Virus record (IMG/VR): IMGVR_UViG_3300010354_000196
Span: 1 to 41,282 of that record
Origin: a virus
DNA length: 41,282 bases
Strand: one strand, 5' to 3'
The translations under genes and the position numbers were made by a program. Shown here one piece after another: positions 16,357-24,269 of this stretch (positions are counted from its first letter, which is position 1; each line of letters begins with the position of its first letter). Below the pieces are notes generated by a model. The model was given only the letters and a program-made list of their open reading frames with translations. It had not been told where the DNA came from and searched no databases.

Positions 16357-16504
16357 TGATGGGCCTCCTTACACGGCGTCGTTTCGTAGGTTGCCGATCA
16401 TGTGTCGGCTCGGGTTGCGGCTCAACAGAAGAAGAGGCCGCAGCCTCTGCCTGAGCAGAGAGTGCAGCCTCGATCTTGTGCCGCCGGAAAGCGGTCAGAC
16501 CCAT
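16343..16504 (-). CDS. Small basic protein overlapping the next gene (53 aa)
   Basis: The frame from ATG 16504 reads MGLTAFRRHKIEAALSAQAE, then a Ser/Pro spacer and a basic tail PTKRRRVRRPINERE. It starts 1 nt after the decoration gene's stop and overlaps the 16356 start by 14 nt. Short 'LTxFRRRxxxEA' proteins between capsid and connector genes occur in many siphoviruses. A motif A copy (GGCAACCTA) is encoded in frame within it at 16387-16395. Confidence 0.5.
   Translation of the reverse strand: MGLTAFRRHKIEAALSAQAEAAASSSVEPQPEPTHDRQPTKRRRVRRPINERE
16387..16395 (-). promoter_or_regulatory. Motif A copy (GGCAACCTA)
   Basis: This copy lies inside the short basic ORF, 30 nt before the ATG at 16356. 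It is the most distant example from its presumed target gene. Confidence 0.45.
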
Positions 16505-16505
16505 C

Positions 16506-16889
16506 TCACTTGCGGTAGTAGACCACAGTGCTGGAGCTGGCCACCCGACCAATGAAGGTCGCGGAGGTGTTGGCCGCCACGGTTGCCAGACCAGTCACGG
16601 TGACGCCAGTGGCGTTGGCCGTGAAGGTGATGGCATGAGTGGCACCAGCCAGGTTGACGACGGTCACCTCGAACTCGGTGCCGACCCGATAGGCGCCGCC
16701 GAGTTCAGCGATGATCTCGGGGCCTGTGGCAGTGGTCACAGCACGACCCGTGGAAGGGGTCATGGTGACGATGCTGTTGATGGATTGAGCAGCAGTCAGA
16801 GCGGTTGCCGCGTCGGTAGCAGCCAGGAGAACCCGGCCACTCACTGCACGGTCAAACACCGGCTGCTCAAGGTTGAACTGTCCAGCCAT
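16506..16889 (-). CDS. Head decoration-like protein (127 aa)
   Basis: MAGQFNLEQPVFDRAVSG, then Thr/Ala/Val-rich beta strands (EFEVTVVNLAGATHAITF). The gene directly follows the major capsid gene in transcription order with a 15-nt gap, the usual place for a head stabilisation or decoration protein. No specific residue motif. The role is inferred from position and composition. Confidence 0.65.
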   Translation of the reverse strand: MAGQFNLEQPVFDRAVSGRVLLAATDAATALTAAQSINSIVTMTPSTGRAVTTATGPEIIAELGGAYRVGTEFEVTVVNLAGATHAITFTANATGVTVTGLATVAANTSATFIGRVASSSTVVYYRK

Positions 16890-16904
16890 GGTTAGTTACC
16901 TCGA

Positions 16905-17978
16905 TCAACCGTAGAGGGGGCAGGTGCTGACGATGTTCGCCACACCGATGTTCTTCTTGTCGAAGACCTTGGTCCAGGATGCCGAGGCTTCCAGATCAGA
17001 CGCGCCGGGGTTGGCAGCGCCTGCGTAGGAAGTGCCCAGCGCGTGGAAGCACTGGTCCCACTGCACCTTGATCACATCTTCACCACCGCTGGTGAGGATG
17101 TCGCGGTCGGTCTCAGTACGCACCGGAGCCTGGTAGCCCATGCCGATGGCGCCGGGCTTGAAGACGTAGGTGCCGTACTTGTAGGAACCGGGCGAACCAG
17201 CACGGGGGGCATCGTCAGAGACGATGACGCGCTTGCTGCCGAACACGGGCACGGTGGACTCACCAGTGAAGGCACCGGAGAAGTCACCGTTGACAGCGTT
17301 GCTGGCAGTGATGCTGCCGGCAGCGATGGTGGAGGCCGTGATGCCAGGCAGTTCCTTGGCGTTCACGTAGTTGATCATCTCGCGCACCCGCAGGTAGGCG
17401 TAGATATCAGGGTGAACGACCATGATGCCGTAGTTGTCGGCATCCTCGCCCAGCAGCAGGTCAGCGCGGACGACGTGGGAGACAGAGAAATCGGTCTCAC
17501 CGGAGCCGCCGGCATCAATGCTCATGCTGGTGAGGGCATAGGCGCTGTTGCTGGTGCCAGGGACGCCAAACAAACCCTTGAGGGTGGACAGCAGACGGGC
17601 CTGCTGAGCGTTGGCGACGTACTGAGCGACCTTGGCACCGATGGCCATCATGGGGTCGTTGTTGGAACCCACAGCCAGCTTGACCAGTTCGGACGCGCCC
17701 CATGCCTGGATGGCGTGGTAGACGACTCCGGTCTGTTTGGAGCTGCCCAGCTTGTTGACGGTGGCCTGCACTCCCTCTTGGGGGATTTGCAGGGTGCCGC
17801 CGAGGTTGGCCGCCCAATTGGGGATTTGGAAGGTATCCCCTTTGGTGATGTTCGCGGAGATAACCGGATTCGTATCGACGAGGCCGGAGGTCAGGAAGGC
17901 AGAGCGCAGGGTGGTCTGTTCAGAGATGTAATCGCTGAACGGATTCAGGATCTGCGCATCTGAACGATACGTCAGCAT
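16905..17978 (-). CDS. Major capsid protein, HK97 fold (357 aa)
   Basis: Starts MLTYRSDAQILNPFSDYI. The order scaffold, this gene, decoration protein is diagnostic. Features of the major-capsid-13-like family include GDTFQIPNWAANLGG near residue 48 and, near residues 260-300, DDAPRAGSPG, YGTYVFKPGAI and RTETDRDILTSGG. Length fits a T=7 shell protein. The 82-nt gap upstream is long for this operon and contains a motif B copy directly before the ATG (17983-17998, CAGTTTCCCAAA). That suggests a separate control point for the most abundant protein. Confidence 0.85.
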   Translation of the reverse strand: MLTYRSDAQILNPFSDYISEQTTLRSAFLTSGLVDTNPVISANITKGDTFQIPNWAANLGGTLQIPQEGVQATVNKLGSSKQTGVVYHAIQAWGASELVKLAVGSNNDPMMAIGAKVAQYVANAQQARLLSTLKGLFGVPGTSNSAYALTSMSIDAGGSGETDFSVSHVVRADLLLGEDADNYGIMVVHPDIYAYLRVREMINYVNAKELPGITASTIAAGSITASNAVNGDFSGAFTGESTVPVFGSKRVIVSDDAPRAGSPGSYKYGTYVFKPGAIGMGYQAPVRTETDRDILTSGGEDVIKVQWDQCFHALGTSYAGAANPGASDLEASASWTKVFDKKNIGVANIVSTCPLYG

Positions 17979-18060
17979 CGGATTTGGGAAACTGAGGGAC
18001 GGGTGGCCACAGGCCCACGGGCGGCACAGCCGGCCCAGTTACAGATAGTGTGCCACGGAA
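17979..18060 (-). promoter_or_regulatory. 82-nt leader of the capsid gene with motif B
   Basis: Read leftward, the gap carries GTGGCACACTATCTGTAAC near its start, a GC-rich stretch with possible pairing, and CCCTCAGTTTCCCAAATCCG ending at the ATG. A local promoter is possible. I cannot assign clear -35 and -10 boxes. Confidence 0.35.
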
Positions 18061-18750
18061 TTATCCGCGTGCATTGATAGCGTCAGCCTCGCTCTTGAGC
18101 TGAGCGGCCAACAGCGGATTGATCCGCACCAGGCGGTCTTGCTCGGTGAGGTTGTAGGACGCCCGCACCCACGGGTTGTTGGTGCCGGTGGGGAGTGAGG
18201 TTGCCACGCTGCCGCCCACGGGCGCCCCGGTGCCACGGGCCTGGGGTTCCTTCAGGTAGTGGCGGGGGAGGTTGGCGCGTGCCCAGTCGGCAATGGGGAT
18301 ACGCTCCAGGCCATTCACCACCACCGGGCCGGATGCGCCGTGTTCGATCTGCTCAGGCTTCAGGCGGCCGGTCTTGAACACGTCGTCAGGATCGTGGACG
18401 TGCTTGGCCAGCTCAGAGGATGCGGGGCTGATCAGCTCCAGATCGCGGATCCTGGCCTGTAGCCGCTCGATCTCACGCTTGAGGGCTGCGGTGTCGGTGT
18501 CGTACTGCTGCTGCAGCTGCTGGCGCAGTTCCGCGAAGTTGCCGGCCTCTTCCAACTTGGCCTGCTCAGTCTTGCGGCGGAACTCGATCAGCTCCTGCAC
18601 GTCCACGCCATCGGGGACCTGGGAGGCCTTGGCCTTGGCCTTCTTTGCCTCGTCCAGGAGTTCGCGGTTCTTGGCGCGAAGGCGCTCCAGTTCTTCGGCA
18701 GCGGTGTCGGTGCTGGGGGTTTGCTCCACAGGAGCGAGATTGTCGGACAT
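18061..18750 (-). CDS. Scaffolding protein (229 aa)
   Basis: Chosen start is ATG 18750 (MSDNLAPVEQTPSTDTAAEE); an in-frame GTG two codons earlier is possible. Long coiled coil at residues about 15-125 (ELERLRAKNRELLDEAKKAK, QLQQQYDTDTAALKREIERL). Then Pro/Gly-rich sequence and a basic C-terminus. Position immediately before the capsid gene and the helical charged composition are typical of phage scaffolds. Its leader CCCTGTGGGC before ATG is shared with the small terminase gene. Motif A lies 23 nt upstream. Confidence 0.75.
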   Translation of the reverse strand: MSDNLAPVEQTPSTDTAAEELERLRAKNRELLDEAKKAKAKASQVPDGVDVQELIEFRRKTEQAKLEEAGNFAELRQQLQQQYDTDTAALKREIERLQARIRDLELISPASSELAKHVHDPDDVFKTGRLKPEQIEHGASGPVVVNGLERIPIADWARANLPRHYLKEPQARGTGAPVGGSVATSLPTGTNNPWVRASYNLTEQDRLVRINPLLAAQLKSEADAINARG

Positions 18751-18773
18751 GCCCACAGGGCTGGTGTGCCTCG

Positions 18774-18782
18774 TAGGTTGCC
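18774..18782 (-). promoter_or_regulatory. Motif A copy (GGCAACCTA)
   Basis: AGGCAACCTACG begins at the stop codon of the 75-residue gene and ends 23 nt before ATG 18750 (17 nt before the alternative GTG 18756). Confidence 0.55.
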
Positions 18783-19009
18783 TATCGGCCCCAGCGCTTC
18801 AGCACTGCACGTGCATACGGCTGCCAGGCCCAAATGGCCCCGCCACCGTCAATGTCGGCCCATAGCTCGTCCAGCTCCTCATCCGTCGGCCCCGCCGGCT
18901 CGGGCTGGGCAAGGGCGCCAGCCGCCTTGGCCTTGATCTTTTCGCACTCTTCCCAGTCCAGCTGCTCCATGCTGAGCAGCTCAGCGCAAAGCCCTCTCCA
19001 GTCAATCAT
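18782..19009 (-). CDS. Small acidic head-region protein (75 aa)
   Basis: The start chosen is ATG 19009 (MIDWRGLCAELLSMEQLDWE), because it overlaps the stop of the small membrane ORF upstream as ATGA. An open extension to 19141 has no better start. It is helical with acidic patches (PTDEELDELWADIDGGG) and a C-terminus WQPYARAVLKRWGR. Function unknown. It lies between portal and scaffold. Confidence 0.6.
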   Translation of the reverse strand: MIDWRGLCAELLSMEQLDWEECEKIKAKAAGALAQPEPAGPTDEELDELWADIDGGGAIWAWQPYARAVLKRWGR

Positions 19010-19104
19010 GGCTTCTTCTGCGTCGGGAGGCAGCAATAAAAGATGGCCGTAACCAAGAGGCTGACGGCCAACGCAACCGGCGGCACTAACAGCGGCGGAA
19101 TCAT
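19006..19104 (-). CDS. Tiny single-TM protein (32 aa)
   Basis: MIPPLLVPPVALAVSLLVTA then IFYCCLPTQKKP. It has one hydrophobic helix with a short basic tail outside it. Its leader is CCGCACCACCACC-like (leader C). Its stop overlaps the next ATG. A small membrane protein could be a lysis or superinfection factor, but nothing in the sequence decides this. Confidence 0.5.
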   Translation of the reverse strand: MIPPLLVPPVALAVSLLVTAIFYCCLPTQKKP

Positions 19105-19144
19105 GGCTTGGTGGTGGTGCGGACCCCCATCCTACTCCCAAACC

Positions 19145-20611
19145 CTAGGCCGGCAGCTGGCTCATCCCTGCCTGCAGCATCTGCTCCTGCTCCTGTAGCC
19201 GCTGCTGCTGCTGCGCCTCGGTGGCCTGCAGTTCATCCTCAATGCTGAACTCATCGCCCATCCATCCGCCCTTGTCCAGCAGCGTCAGCAGCCGCTCCTG
19301 GGTGATGGTGCCGTTGACGGTGAGGGCGATCAGCTGGGCCACTTCGGTGGGATCCAGGCGCTGGGCGAGGAAGTCGCGGGACAGCTCGCAGCTGCCGGCG
19401 GGTAAGCCGAGGTAGTCAGCGTGGAACTGCAGGCAGTTGTCAATGCAGTCCTGCAGCTGCAGCGCGAACGTCTGCAGCGCCGCATCCCCTTGGCTCCTGT
19501 CGATCGCCTTGCTCTGGGCCGTCTCAGCCGAGAGCTTCTGCGGCATCACCGTCGCCAGCCCCAGCTGTGCAATCTGCTGCTGGATCAGCTCTAGGTGCTG
19601 GAACTGGTACTGATAGGACGTGCCGGCAGGCTCGATGAACTCGGCGCGGGCATCCACGGGCCAGGTGGTCGCGGCCTCGGGGCCGGCTTCGATCTCTTCA
19701 ATCTCGGCACTGGCGCCGAAGATCATCAGCCGGGGCACGGCGGCCAGGTGCAACTGATTGGCCAGGTCGCTGCTGCGCTGGTATGCCTGCAGGTTGAGGT
19801 GTGCGATCTCCTCCAGCGGCGGGCGGGACTCAAGGGTGCCCACCTGTTCGCTGTAGGCCACCGCGAACGGGATGTAATCCAGCGTGGTGGTGCCGTTGGC
19901 GGTTTCCACCCAGTCCTGGCCCTTGGATGCGCGGCGGGTGAACACGCGGTACGCCCCAGGCTCCAGCACCCGCACCTCTTCCACCTGCTCCTCACCGAAG
20001 TCGCCATAGGGCGCGGTGTAGGTGTTGTACAGCCGCAGCTGCGTCAGCGTGCCCCCGTTGCCTCCGGTTTCCGTGCGCCAGCCAATGATCTGCCGGGGCT
20101 CGTAGGCGATCCAGTAGGGCCGGGGGCTTGGTGTGCCGTCCACATCAGCGGGATAATCCACGAGGATGCCCATGTGGCCCCAGCGCAACGCCTTGCGGGC
20201 AAGGGTGCCAAGGAAGCGTTGAAGGTCGGAGCCGGCCTGATCCACGTCGTACAGATCAGTGAGGATCTGGTCTACGACCCCATCCAGCTTCAACGGGACA
20301 CGAGTCAACATGCCTGCCAGCATCGACTCCATGCGGATCAGATACGGGGGGCAGACCGACCCCTTAAGCCGCCTCTGGTACGACTCGTCAGACTCTCGCG
20401 GCTCTTGGGGCAGCCACGTCGTACCGGCGCCTTGCATCCCGAGGGTGCCACCGTGCAGGGCCTCGATCAGCCGCCAGCGGGGCTCTTGCCGTGTCCATGC
20501 GGCGGAAGGCTGCCAGACCTGCCAATCGTTGACGCTGGCCGCAGTGGTGCCTGGGGCAGCAATGATGCCGGAGGCTGTGTATCTGGAGGGCAGCAGGTAT
20601 CCGGCGCTCAT
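19145..20611 (-). CDS. Portal protein, DUF4055-like (488 aa)
   Basis: Residues about 50-130 (LIEALHGGTLGMQGAG, ESYQRRLKGSVCPPYLIRM) and about 150-190 (ALRWGHMGILVDYPA, YWIAYEPRQIIGWRTE) match the DUF4055 portal family. A Gln-rich coiled C-terminus (EAQQQQRLQEQEQMLQ) follows. Portals form the dodecameric DNA gate at one capsid vertex. It sits after TerL and GRF(A/S)S copy 2. Its leader (GGCAACCTAAGCCAAAG, then CCTGACCC before ATG) nearly repeats that of GRF(A/S)S copy 3 at 33864. Confidence 0.85.
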   Translation of the reverse strand: MSAGYLLPSRYTASGIIAAPGTTAASVNDWQVWQPSAAWTRQEPRWRLIEALHGGTLGMQGAGTTWLPQEPRESDESYQRRLKGSVCPPYLIRMESMLAGMLTRVPLKLDGVVDQILTDLYDVDQAGSDLQRFLGTLARKALRWGHMGILVDYPADVDGTPSPRPYWIAYEPRQIIGWRTETGGNGGTLTQLRLYNTYTAPYGDFGEEQVEEVRVLEPGAYRVFTRRASKGQDWVETANGTTTLDYIPFAVAYSEQVGTLESRPPLEEIAHLNLQAYQRSSDLANQLHLAAVPRLMIFGASAEIEEIEAGPEAATTWPVDARAEFIEPAGTSYQYQFQHLELIQQQIAQLGLATVMPQKLSAETAQSKAIDRSQGDAALQTFALQLQDCIDNCLQFHADYLGLPAGSCELSRDFLAQRLDPTEVAQLIALTVNGTITQERLLTLLDKGGWMGDEFSIEDELQATEAQQQQRLQEQEQMLQAGMSQLPA

Positions 20612-20627
20612 GGGTCAGGGCTTTGGC

Positions 20628-20637
20628 TTAGGTTGCC
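20628..20637 (-). promoter_or_regulatory. Motif A copy (GGCAACCTAA)
   Basis: Non-coding copy 16 nt before the portal ATG and just past the TGA of GRF(A/S)S copy 2. The extended form GGCAACCTAAGCCAAAG matches the plus-strand copy at 33864 at all but one base. Confidence 0.65.
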
Positions 20638-20639
20638 GC

Positions 20640-21302
20640 TCAACGACTGCGACGACGGACAGACCCTGATTGACGGGGCAAACGGGTAACGCCGCGAGAC
20701 TGCCCACCACTGCCTGGGATGGGACGGCCCATCTTGGTTCCTTTCAATGGGGCAACAATCCGGGACTGAGGATTGCGGAAGGCCCCAAACGTCCGCTTGA
20801 AGCTGTAGGCCGCTGCAACGTTGGTCCGGTTGCCGGCCCCATACCTGGCCCCCCTCTGAAAAGAGCCAGAGTCAGTGCGTCCAGTCAAATAGTCCCGAGC
20901 TCTTAGCGCGGTCATCTGGCTTTTCTTTGCTTTCTCGGATGCCGCAAGCGCCTTGGGCGACTTGACGGTTACCGCATGACGGGCAGCCGCAATTGACTCA
21001 TACCGAGTCCGATTGATGTTTGCCTCGTTCCTTGCCAATCGCGCAGATGCCCTTGAAGCGCCTGCCAAAGACGACGGAACTGCTGGCACTGGCTTCACCT
21101 GCCTTGTCTTTGGCTTAAGAGTGCCTGGCTTGAGCCCCTTGGGCTTGGCAATAGTGCCATTTCCTCCGCCCTTGGCCTTGACGGTGACGGTGGCCCGCTT
21201 GTTTCCGCCTGCGGTCTTGAGCCTTCCGCCTCTGGCAGTGGCCCCAACCGATGCAAACCGTCCCCGGTTGTCCCTTGCGTAGCGCCTGCCGCCCTTTGCC
21301 AT
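20640..21302 (-). CDS. Basic GRF(A/S)S-family phage protein, copy 2 (220 aa)
   Basis: N-terminus MAKGGRRYARDNRGRFASVG then ATARGGRLKTAGG, followed by a Lys/Arg/Pro-rich body and a C-terminus ending SVRRRSR. The ATARGGR block is shared with copies 3 and 4. It lies between TerL and portal, where a DNA-packaging accessory or head protein is plausible. That is inference. Motif A lies 19 nt before the ATG. Confidence 0.7.
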   Translation of the reverse strand: MAKGGRRYARDNRGRFASVGATARGGRLKTAGGNKRATVTVKAKGGGNGTIAKPKGLKPGTLKPKTRQVKPVPAVPSSLAGASRASARLARNEANINRTRYESIAAARHAVTVKSPKALAASEKAKKSQMTALRARDYLTGRTDSGSFQRGARYGAGNRTNVAAAYSFKRTFGAFRNPQSRIVAPLKGTKMGRPIPGSGGQSRGVTRLPRQSGSVRRRSR

Positions 21303-21321
21303 TGCCCCGTATGCGTTGGCA

Positions 21322-21330
21322 TAGGTTGCC
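21322..21330 (-). promoter_or_regulatory. Motif A copy (GGCAACCTA)
   Basis: GGGGCAACCTATGCC, non-coding, just after the TerL stop and 19 nt before the ATG of GRF(A/S)S copy 2. Confidence 0.6.
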
Positions 21331-21335
21331 CCGGG

Positions 21336-22739
21336 TCAGTAGAGCCTGATGCTGCCGACCTTGCGCCCGGCCTGCGCGTTCTCCACGGCCCTGATGCGGT
21401 GGACGATGTAGCCGAGTGCGTCGTTCATATGGTCGTAGCCGCCTTCCTTGTCCGGCTCGCCTTTCTCGTTCCAGCTCTGCAGCTCCAGGCACTCAATCGT
21501 TTTGGAGCAATTAGGGGACACGAATAAATGCACCTCACCTAGGCCGTTCTCCAAGGCAGCCTGCACAGCGGCCACACGGTCACGGACCGGGGGGTTGGCA
21601 GAGGGTGCCATGTTACTGAAGCCGTAGCCCTCAAGAATGGCCACGTCGCTGCGGGTGGCGTTGGTGGTGCGCTTGGCGCCTGAGGCATCGGGGTAGGCCA
21701 GGATTCGGTGGTCTGGGTACCGCTCGCGGACCTTCCGGGCCAGGTCGTCGGTGTCGTGGGCCTCGGCGATCTCATCGAACACCCACAGATCAGGGCCACG
21801 ACGCAGGGCCAGGCAGCCGTGCATGTTGCCCACGTTGAAGTCCACGCCTAGGAGGATGGTTTCATCCGCGCAGGGTTTGCCGGCGGTCTGGTGTTGGTAG
21901 GGCCTGCCGAATCGATCCTCCAACAGGGGCAGATCACGCACATGCTTGGTGCGGTCGAAGCGGTCGTAGACCTGCCCGGTGGTGAGGTTGACCCATTGGC
22001 CCATCACATAGGCCTGCACCAGCTGCGGCGGGTAGTTGGCCTCAAGGGAGGGGATGAAGTCGGCGGGGAGGTGCGGGTTGTCGTAGCTGCTGCCACGGAT
22101 CAGGGCGGTGTCTTCCCCGGCGTTCTTCTCGAAGGTTTCGTAGGCCCACCCCCATCCTTCCGGGGTCGTTGCCGCGTAGAACTGCCGCACGTTGCCGGCC
22201 CGCAAGCGTGCCAGGGCCATGCGGGTTGCCTGCTCTGCGACGCGCTTGTTGGCGGTGTCGGCTTCATCGAATCCGATGGCGCAGAGGTTCTGGCCGCGGA
22301 TGCGGTTCCAGGTTTCCATGGTGCGCAGGAGGATCGTGTGACTGCCCTCCGCGAATGTCAGGGTGTATTCCGGGAGGGGCGAAACGCGGAACGTGAAGGG
22401 CACCGCGTATTCCTCCAGCAGGTCATCCATGGTGCGTTGCAGGATGTCGCGCAGCATGGGCGCCACGGGCTCGAATAGGGCGCTGACATGGCCGATATTC
22501 AGTGCTGCCATGGTGATCGCCTTGGCCACCAGGGCGTGCGTCTTGCCTGCCCCGAAGCCGCAGACAAGGCCGAGCTTGCGTGACTCGATGTTGTCGCAGA
22601 ACTCCAGCTGATGGCGCAGCAGAGTGGGCCTCATGCGGGCCAGCACCTCGGCCGTGGTGGGGGCAGCCTCCGGCGTGGCCTCCTGATCGGCACGGGCCAG
22701 GGCTGCCCTGATGTGGGAGCTAGGCGGCAGGGTCAGCAC
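21336..22739 (-). CDS. terL: Terminase large subunit (467 aa from GTG 22739)
   Basis: Walker A CGFGAGKTHALV near residue 55, Walker B with catalytic Glu in LCAIGFDEADTA near residue 155, and a nuclease domain beginning ILLGVDFNVGNMHG near residue 300 with DEIAEAHDTDDLA. The ATPase pumps DNA and the RNase-H-like nuclease cuts concatemers. Starts at GTG 22739 or TTG 22757, overlapping TerS; GTG is preferred. Length is normal. Confidence 0.92.
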   Translation of the reverse strand: MLTLPPSSHIRAALARADQEATPEAAPTTAEVLARMRPTLLRHQLEFCDNIESRKLGLVCGFGAGKTHALVAKAITMAALNIGHVSALFEPVAPMLRDILQRTMDDLLEEYAVPFTFRVSPLPEYTLTFAEGSHTILLRTMETWNRIRGQNLCAIGFDEADTANKRVAEQATRMALARLRAGNVRQFYAATTPEGWGWAYETFEKNAGEDTALIRGSSYDNPHLPADFIPSLEANYPPQLVQAYVMGQWVNLTTGQVYDRFDRTKHVRDLPLLEDRFGRPYQHQTAGKPCADETILLGVDFNVGNMHGCLALRRGPDLWVFDEIAEAHDTDDLARKVRERYPDHRILAYPDASGAKRTTNATRSDVAILEGYGFSNMAPSANPPVRDRVAAVQAALENGLGEVHLFVSPNCSKTIECLELQSWNEKGEPDKEGGYDHMNDALGYIVHRIRAVENAQAGRKVGSIRLY

Positions 22740-23181
22740 CGATGCCCCGAGCAGCAAGGGACAGGAGCACGGCTCGGCGCTGATCTACGGGCAGGCCGGG
22801 GGTAGCTTCAATGGCAGCCACCACTTCAGACACGGTGCGCTGCACCTCACGGCGCGTGGCGGCTGCATCGGACCAGGTGTTGCGCCAGCGGGGGGAGTGG
22901 GTCAGAAGCCACTGGGCATCGCGGGATTCACCTTCGGCGGCCTTGGCACGGATGAAGCCGAGCAGCTGCTGCTCACCGCGCAGAGTGCCTCTCTGGATTG
23001 CGTCAAGAAACGCAGCGTGGGTGTCGTCTCCGGTGCCTGTCTTGGCAAGATCGACCCACTTGTAGAAGGTGGCATGTGACACGCCAAGGCCGGCCGCAAT
23101 GGAGGATTGGGGGAGTCCTTCAGCGGCCAGCTCTTCGGCGCGAGCAATCATCGCCGGGGTGATTTCGATTGCTTTTGCCAT
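22720..23181 (-). CDS. terS: Terminase small subunit (153 aa)
   Basis: Start ATG 23181 (MAKAIEITPAMIARAEELAA). An N-terminal helix-turn-helix (GLPQSSIAAGLGVSHATFYKW) precedes a helical region (RGEQQLLGFIRAKAAEGE) that would form the oligomer. It overlaps TerL by 20 nt. Small terminases recognise the packaging site and hand DNA to TerL. The leader CCCTGTGGGC before ATG repeats that of the scaffold gene. Confidence 0.82.
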   Translation of the reverse strand: MAKAIEITPAMIARAEELAAEGLPQSSIAAGLGVSHATFYKWVDLAKTGTGDDTHAAFLDAIQRGTLRGEQQLLGFIRAKAAEGESRDAQWLLTHSPRWRNTWSDAAATRREVQRTVSEVVAAIEATPGLPVDQRRAVLLSLAARGIGADPAA

Positions 23182-23202
23182 GCCCACAGGGCGAGGGTGT
23201 GT

Positions 23203-23433
23203 TCAGGCGTCGTCTTCTTCAGTTTCCCCGTCGTCATCCTCGCTGTCGTACAGGGCGAGATCAGCGTCGGCGCGGCTGAGGATCAGGTCAACGTAGGGGA
23301 AGGCGTCTTCGGCAGTGATGTGGAAGCCGAGGTCGCGGAAGGCTTGGGATACGACGGCAAGGGCGGTGGCGACTTCGGTGGAGGCGTCTTGGAGGAAGTC
23401 GGGGGCCGCGTCGATGAGGTCGGGGAGGGTCAT
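23203..23433 (-). CDS. Small acidic protein (76 aa)
   Basis: Start ATG 23433 (MTLPDLIDAAPDFLQDAST). Helical, ending in a strongly acidic tail (SEDDDGETEEDDA). The short leader contains a complete motif B (TTCGATTCCCAAA) followed by GCACCGCCACCACCC directly before ATG (leader C). The gene is therefore likely to have its own regulated start. It resembles the first gene of the rightward small-gene chain (36322-36543) in leader and in its opening MTL-x-D. Function unknown. Confidence 0.55.
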   Translation of the reverse strand: MTLPDLIDAAPDFLQDASTEVATALAVVSQAFRDLGFHITAEDAFPYVDLILSRADADLALYDSEDDDGETEEDDA

Positions 23434-23468
23434 GGGTGGTGGCGGTGCGTTTGGGAATCGAAGGAATG

Positions 23469-23789
23469 TTAGTCCAGAACGGCGATGGTGCCGCTGGTGG
23501 CAAGGGATGCCATGCGCACTACTGCGTCGTCCGGGTTGTCGGCCGGGAGTTCGGCTAGGCGGTCGCGGCCGTTGAAGGTCCAAAGGACGAGGACGGTCAC
23601 CTCGGTGGAGAGGTCATCGGGGTGAACCACCAAGTCGGTGACGCTGTAGGTGGTCGCGATGGCGTGGGACAGGATTGCAGCTTCCCCGAGGGTGGTTTGT
23701 TCAGGCCAGGGGAGGCAGATGGGGACACCGGATAGGGGGTGATAGCCGGTGAGCGCCCAAGTGCGGCGGTCGGGTGCGGTGGTGGCCAT
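23469..23789 (-). CDS. Hypothetical protein (106 aa)
   Basis: The chosen start is ATG 23789 (MATTAPDRRTWALTGYHP), 1 nt after the stop of 23791-24108; an upstream open stretch would overlap that gene. Mixed alpha/beta, with VTDLVVHPDDLSTEVTVLV. No motif recognised. Confidence 0.55.
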   Translation of the reverse strand: MATTAPDRRTWALTGYHPLSGVPICLPWPEQTTLGEAAILSHAIATTYSVTDLVVHPDDLSTEVTVLVLWTFNGRDRLAELPADNPDDAVVRMASLATSGTIAVLD

Positions 23790-23790
23790 C

Positions 23791-24108
23791 TCAGAGGGGG
23801 GCCGGTTTGAGTGGTTTGCCCACCGTGATGCGTGAGGTATCGGCGTTGGGGTGGTTGTTGGCAGCGAAGGTGCGTGCCTGGCGTGTGCTGACGGCACGGA
23901 TGGTGGCTTTGACGGTTGGTGCGTTCAGCAGGGGGATGGTGACGGGGTAGAGGCGTGCGGTGGGATCGGAGGTGCGTGAGATGCCCTCGCCGAAGCGTGC
24001 GGACATGTCTTCGGCACGGTTGATGAGGGAGGGGAGCTTGACGGGGGCTTCGGTTGCCCAGTCATCGGGGCAAAGGTGGTCGATGCCTGCGGGTTTGGTG
24101 TCGGTCAT
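23791..24108 (-). CDS. Hypothetical protein (105 aa)
   Basis: MTDTKPAGIDHLCPDDWATE, then SLINRAEDMSARFGEGI and a Thr/Val-rich second half. ATGA overlap with the 54-residue gene upstream supports translation. No known family recognised. It belongs to the small-gene stretch between the replication genes and TerS. Confidence 0.55.
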   Translation of the reverse strand: MTDTKPAGIDHLCPDDWATEAPVKLPSLINRAEDMSARFGEGISRTSDPTARLYPVTIPLLNAPTVKATIRAVSTRQARTFAANNHPNADTSRITVGKPLKPAPL

Positions 24109-24269
24109 TTGCGGTTCAGCCAGGCGAGGTAGGCAGCGCAGTCGAAGGTGCCGTCTGGGAGCTCGAAGGGCGGTGGGGGCGTGGGGACGGCAGGGGTGTG
24201 GAAACGGTGGAGGGTGTGGAGGGCATGGAGGTGAGCCCAGGCCTCATGGGTGGGGGTCTTGTCGGTCAT
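24105..24269 (-). CDS. Small His/Pro-rich protein (54 aa)
   Basis: MTDKTPTHEAWAHLHALHTL, then a Pro run and FDCAAYLAWLNRK. The start at ATG 24269 lies inside the tail of the tiny membrane ORF, and the stop overlaps the next start as ATGA. Function unknown. Confidence 0.5.
   Translation of the reverse strand: MTDKTPTHEAWAHLHALHTLHRFHTPAVPTPPPPFELPDGTFDCAAYLAWLNRK

Noticed and set aside
17043-17963. 306-residue plus-strand frame over the capsid gene
   Set aside because: It is the antisense shadow of the major capsid gene, which has clear family features and position.
16387-20637. Motif A explained by conserved C-terminal codons or stop codons
   Set aside because: Several copies (5501, 20628, 21322, 33864, 40956) are fully non-coding and others are read in different frames, so coding constraint cannot explain them.
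19595-20689. 364-residue plus-strand frame over the portal gene
   Set aside because: Antisense shadow of the portal gene; no start context and a shadow-like composition.
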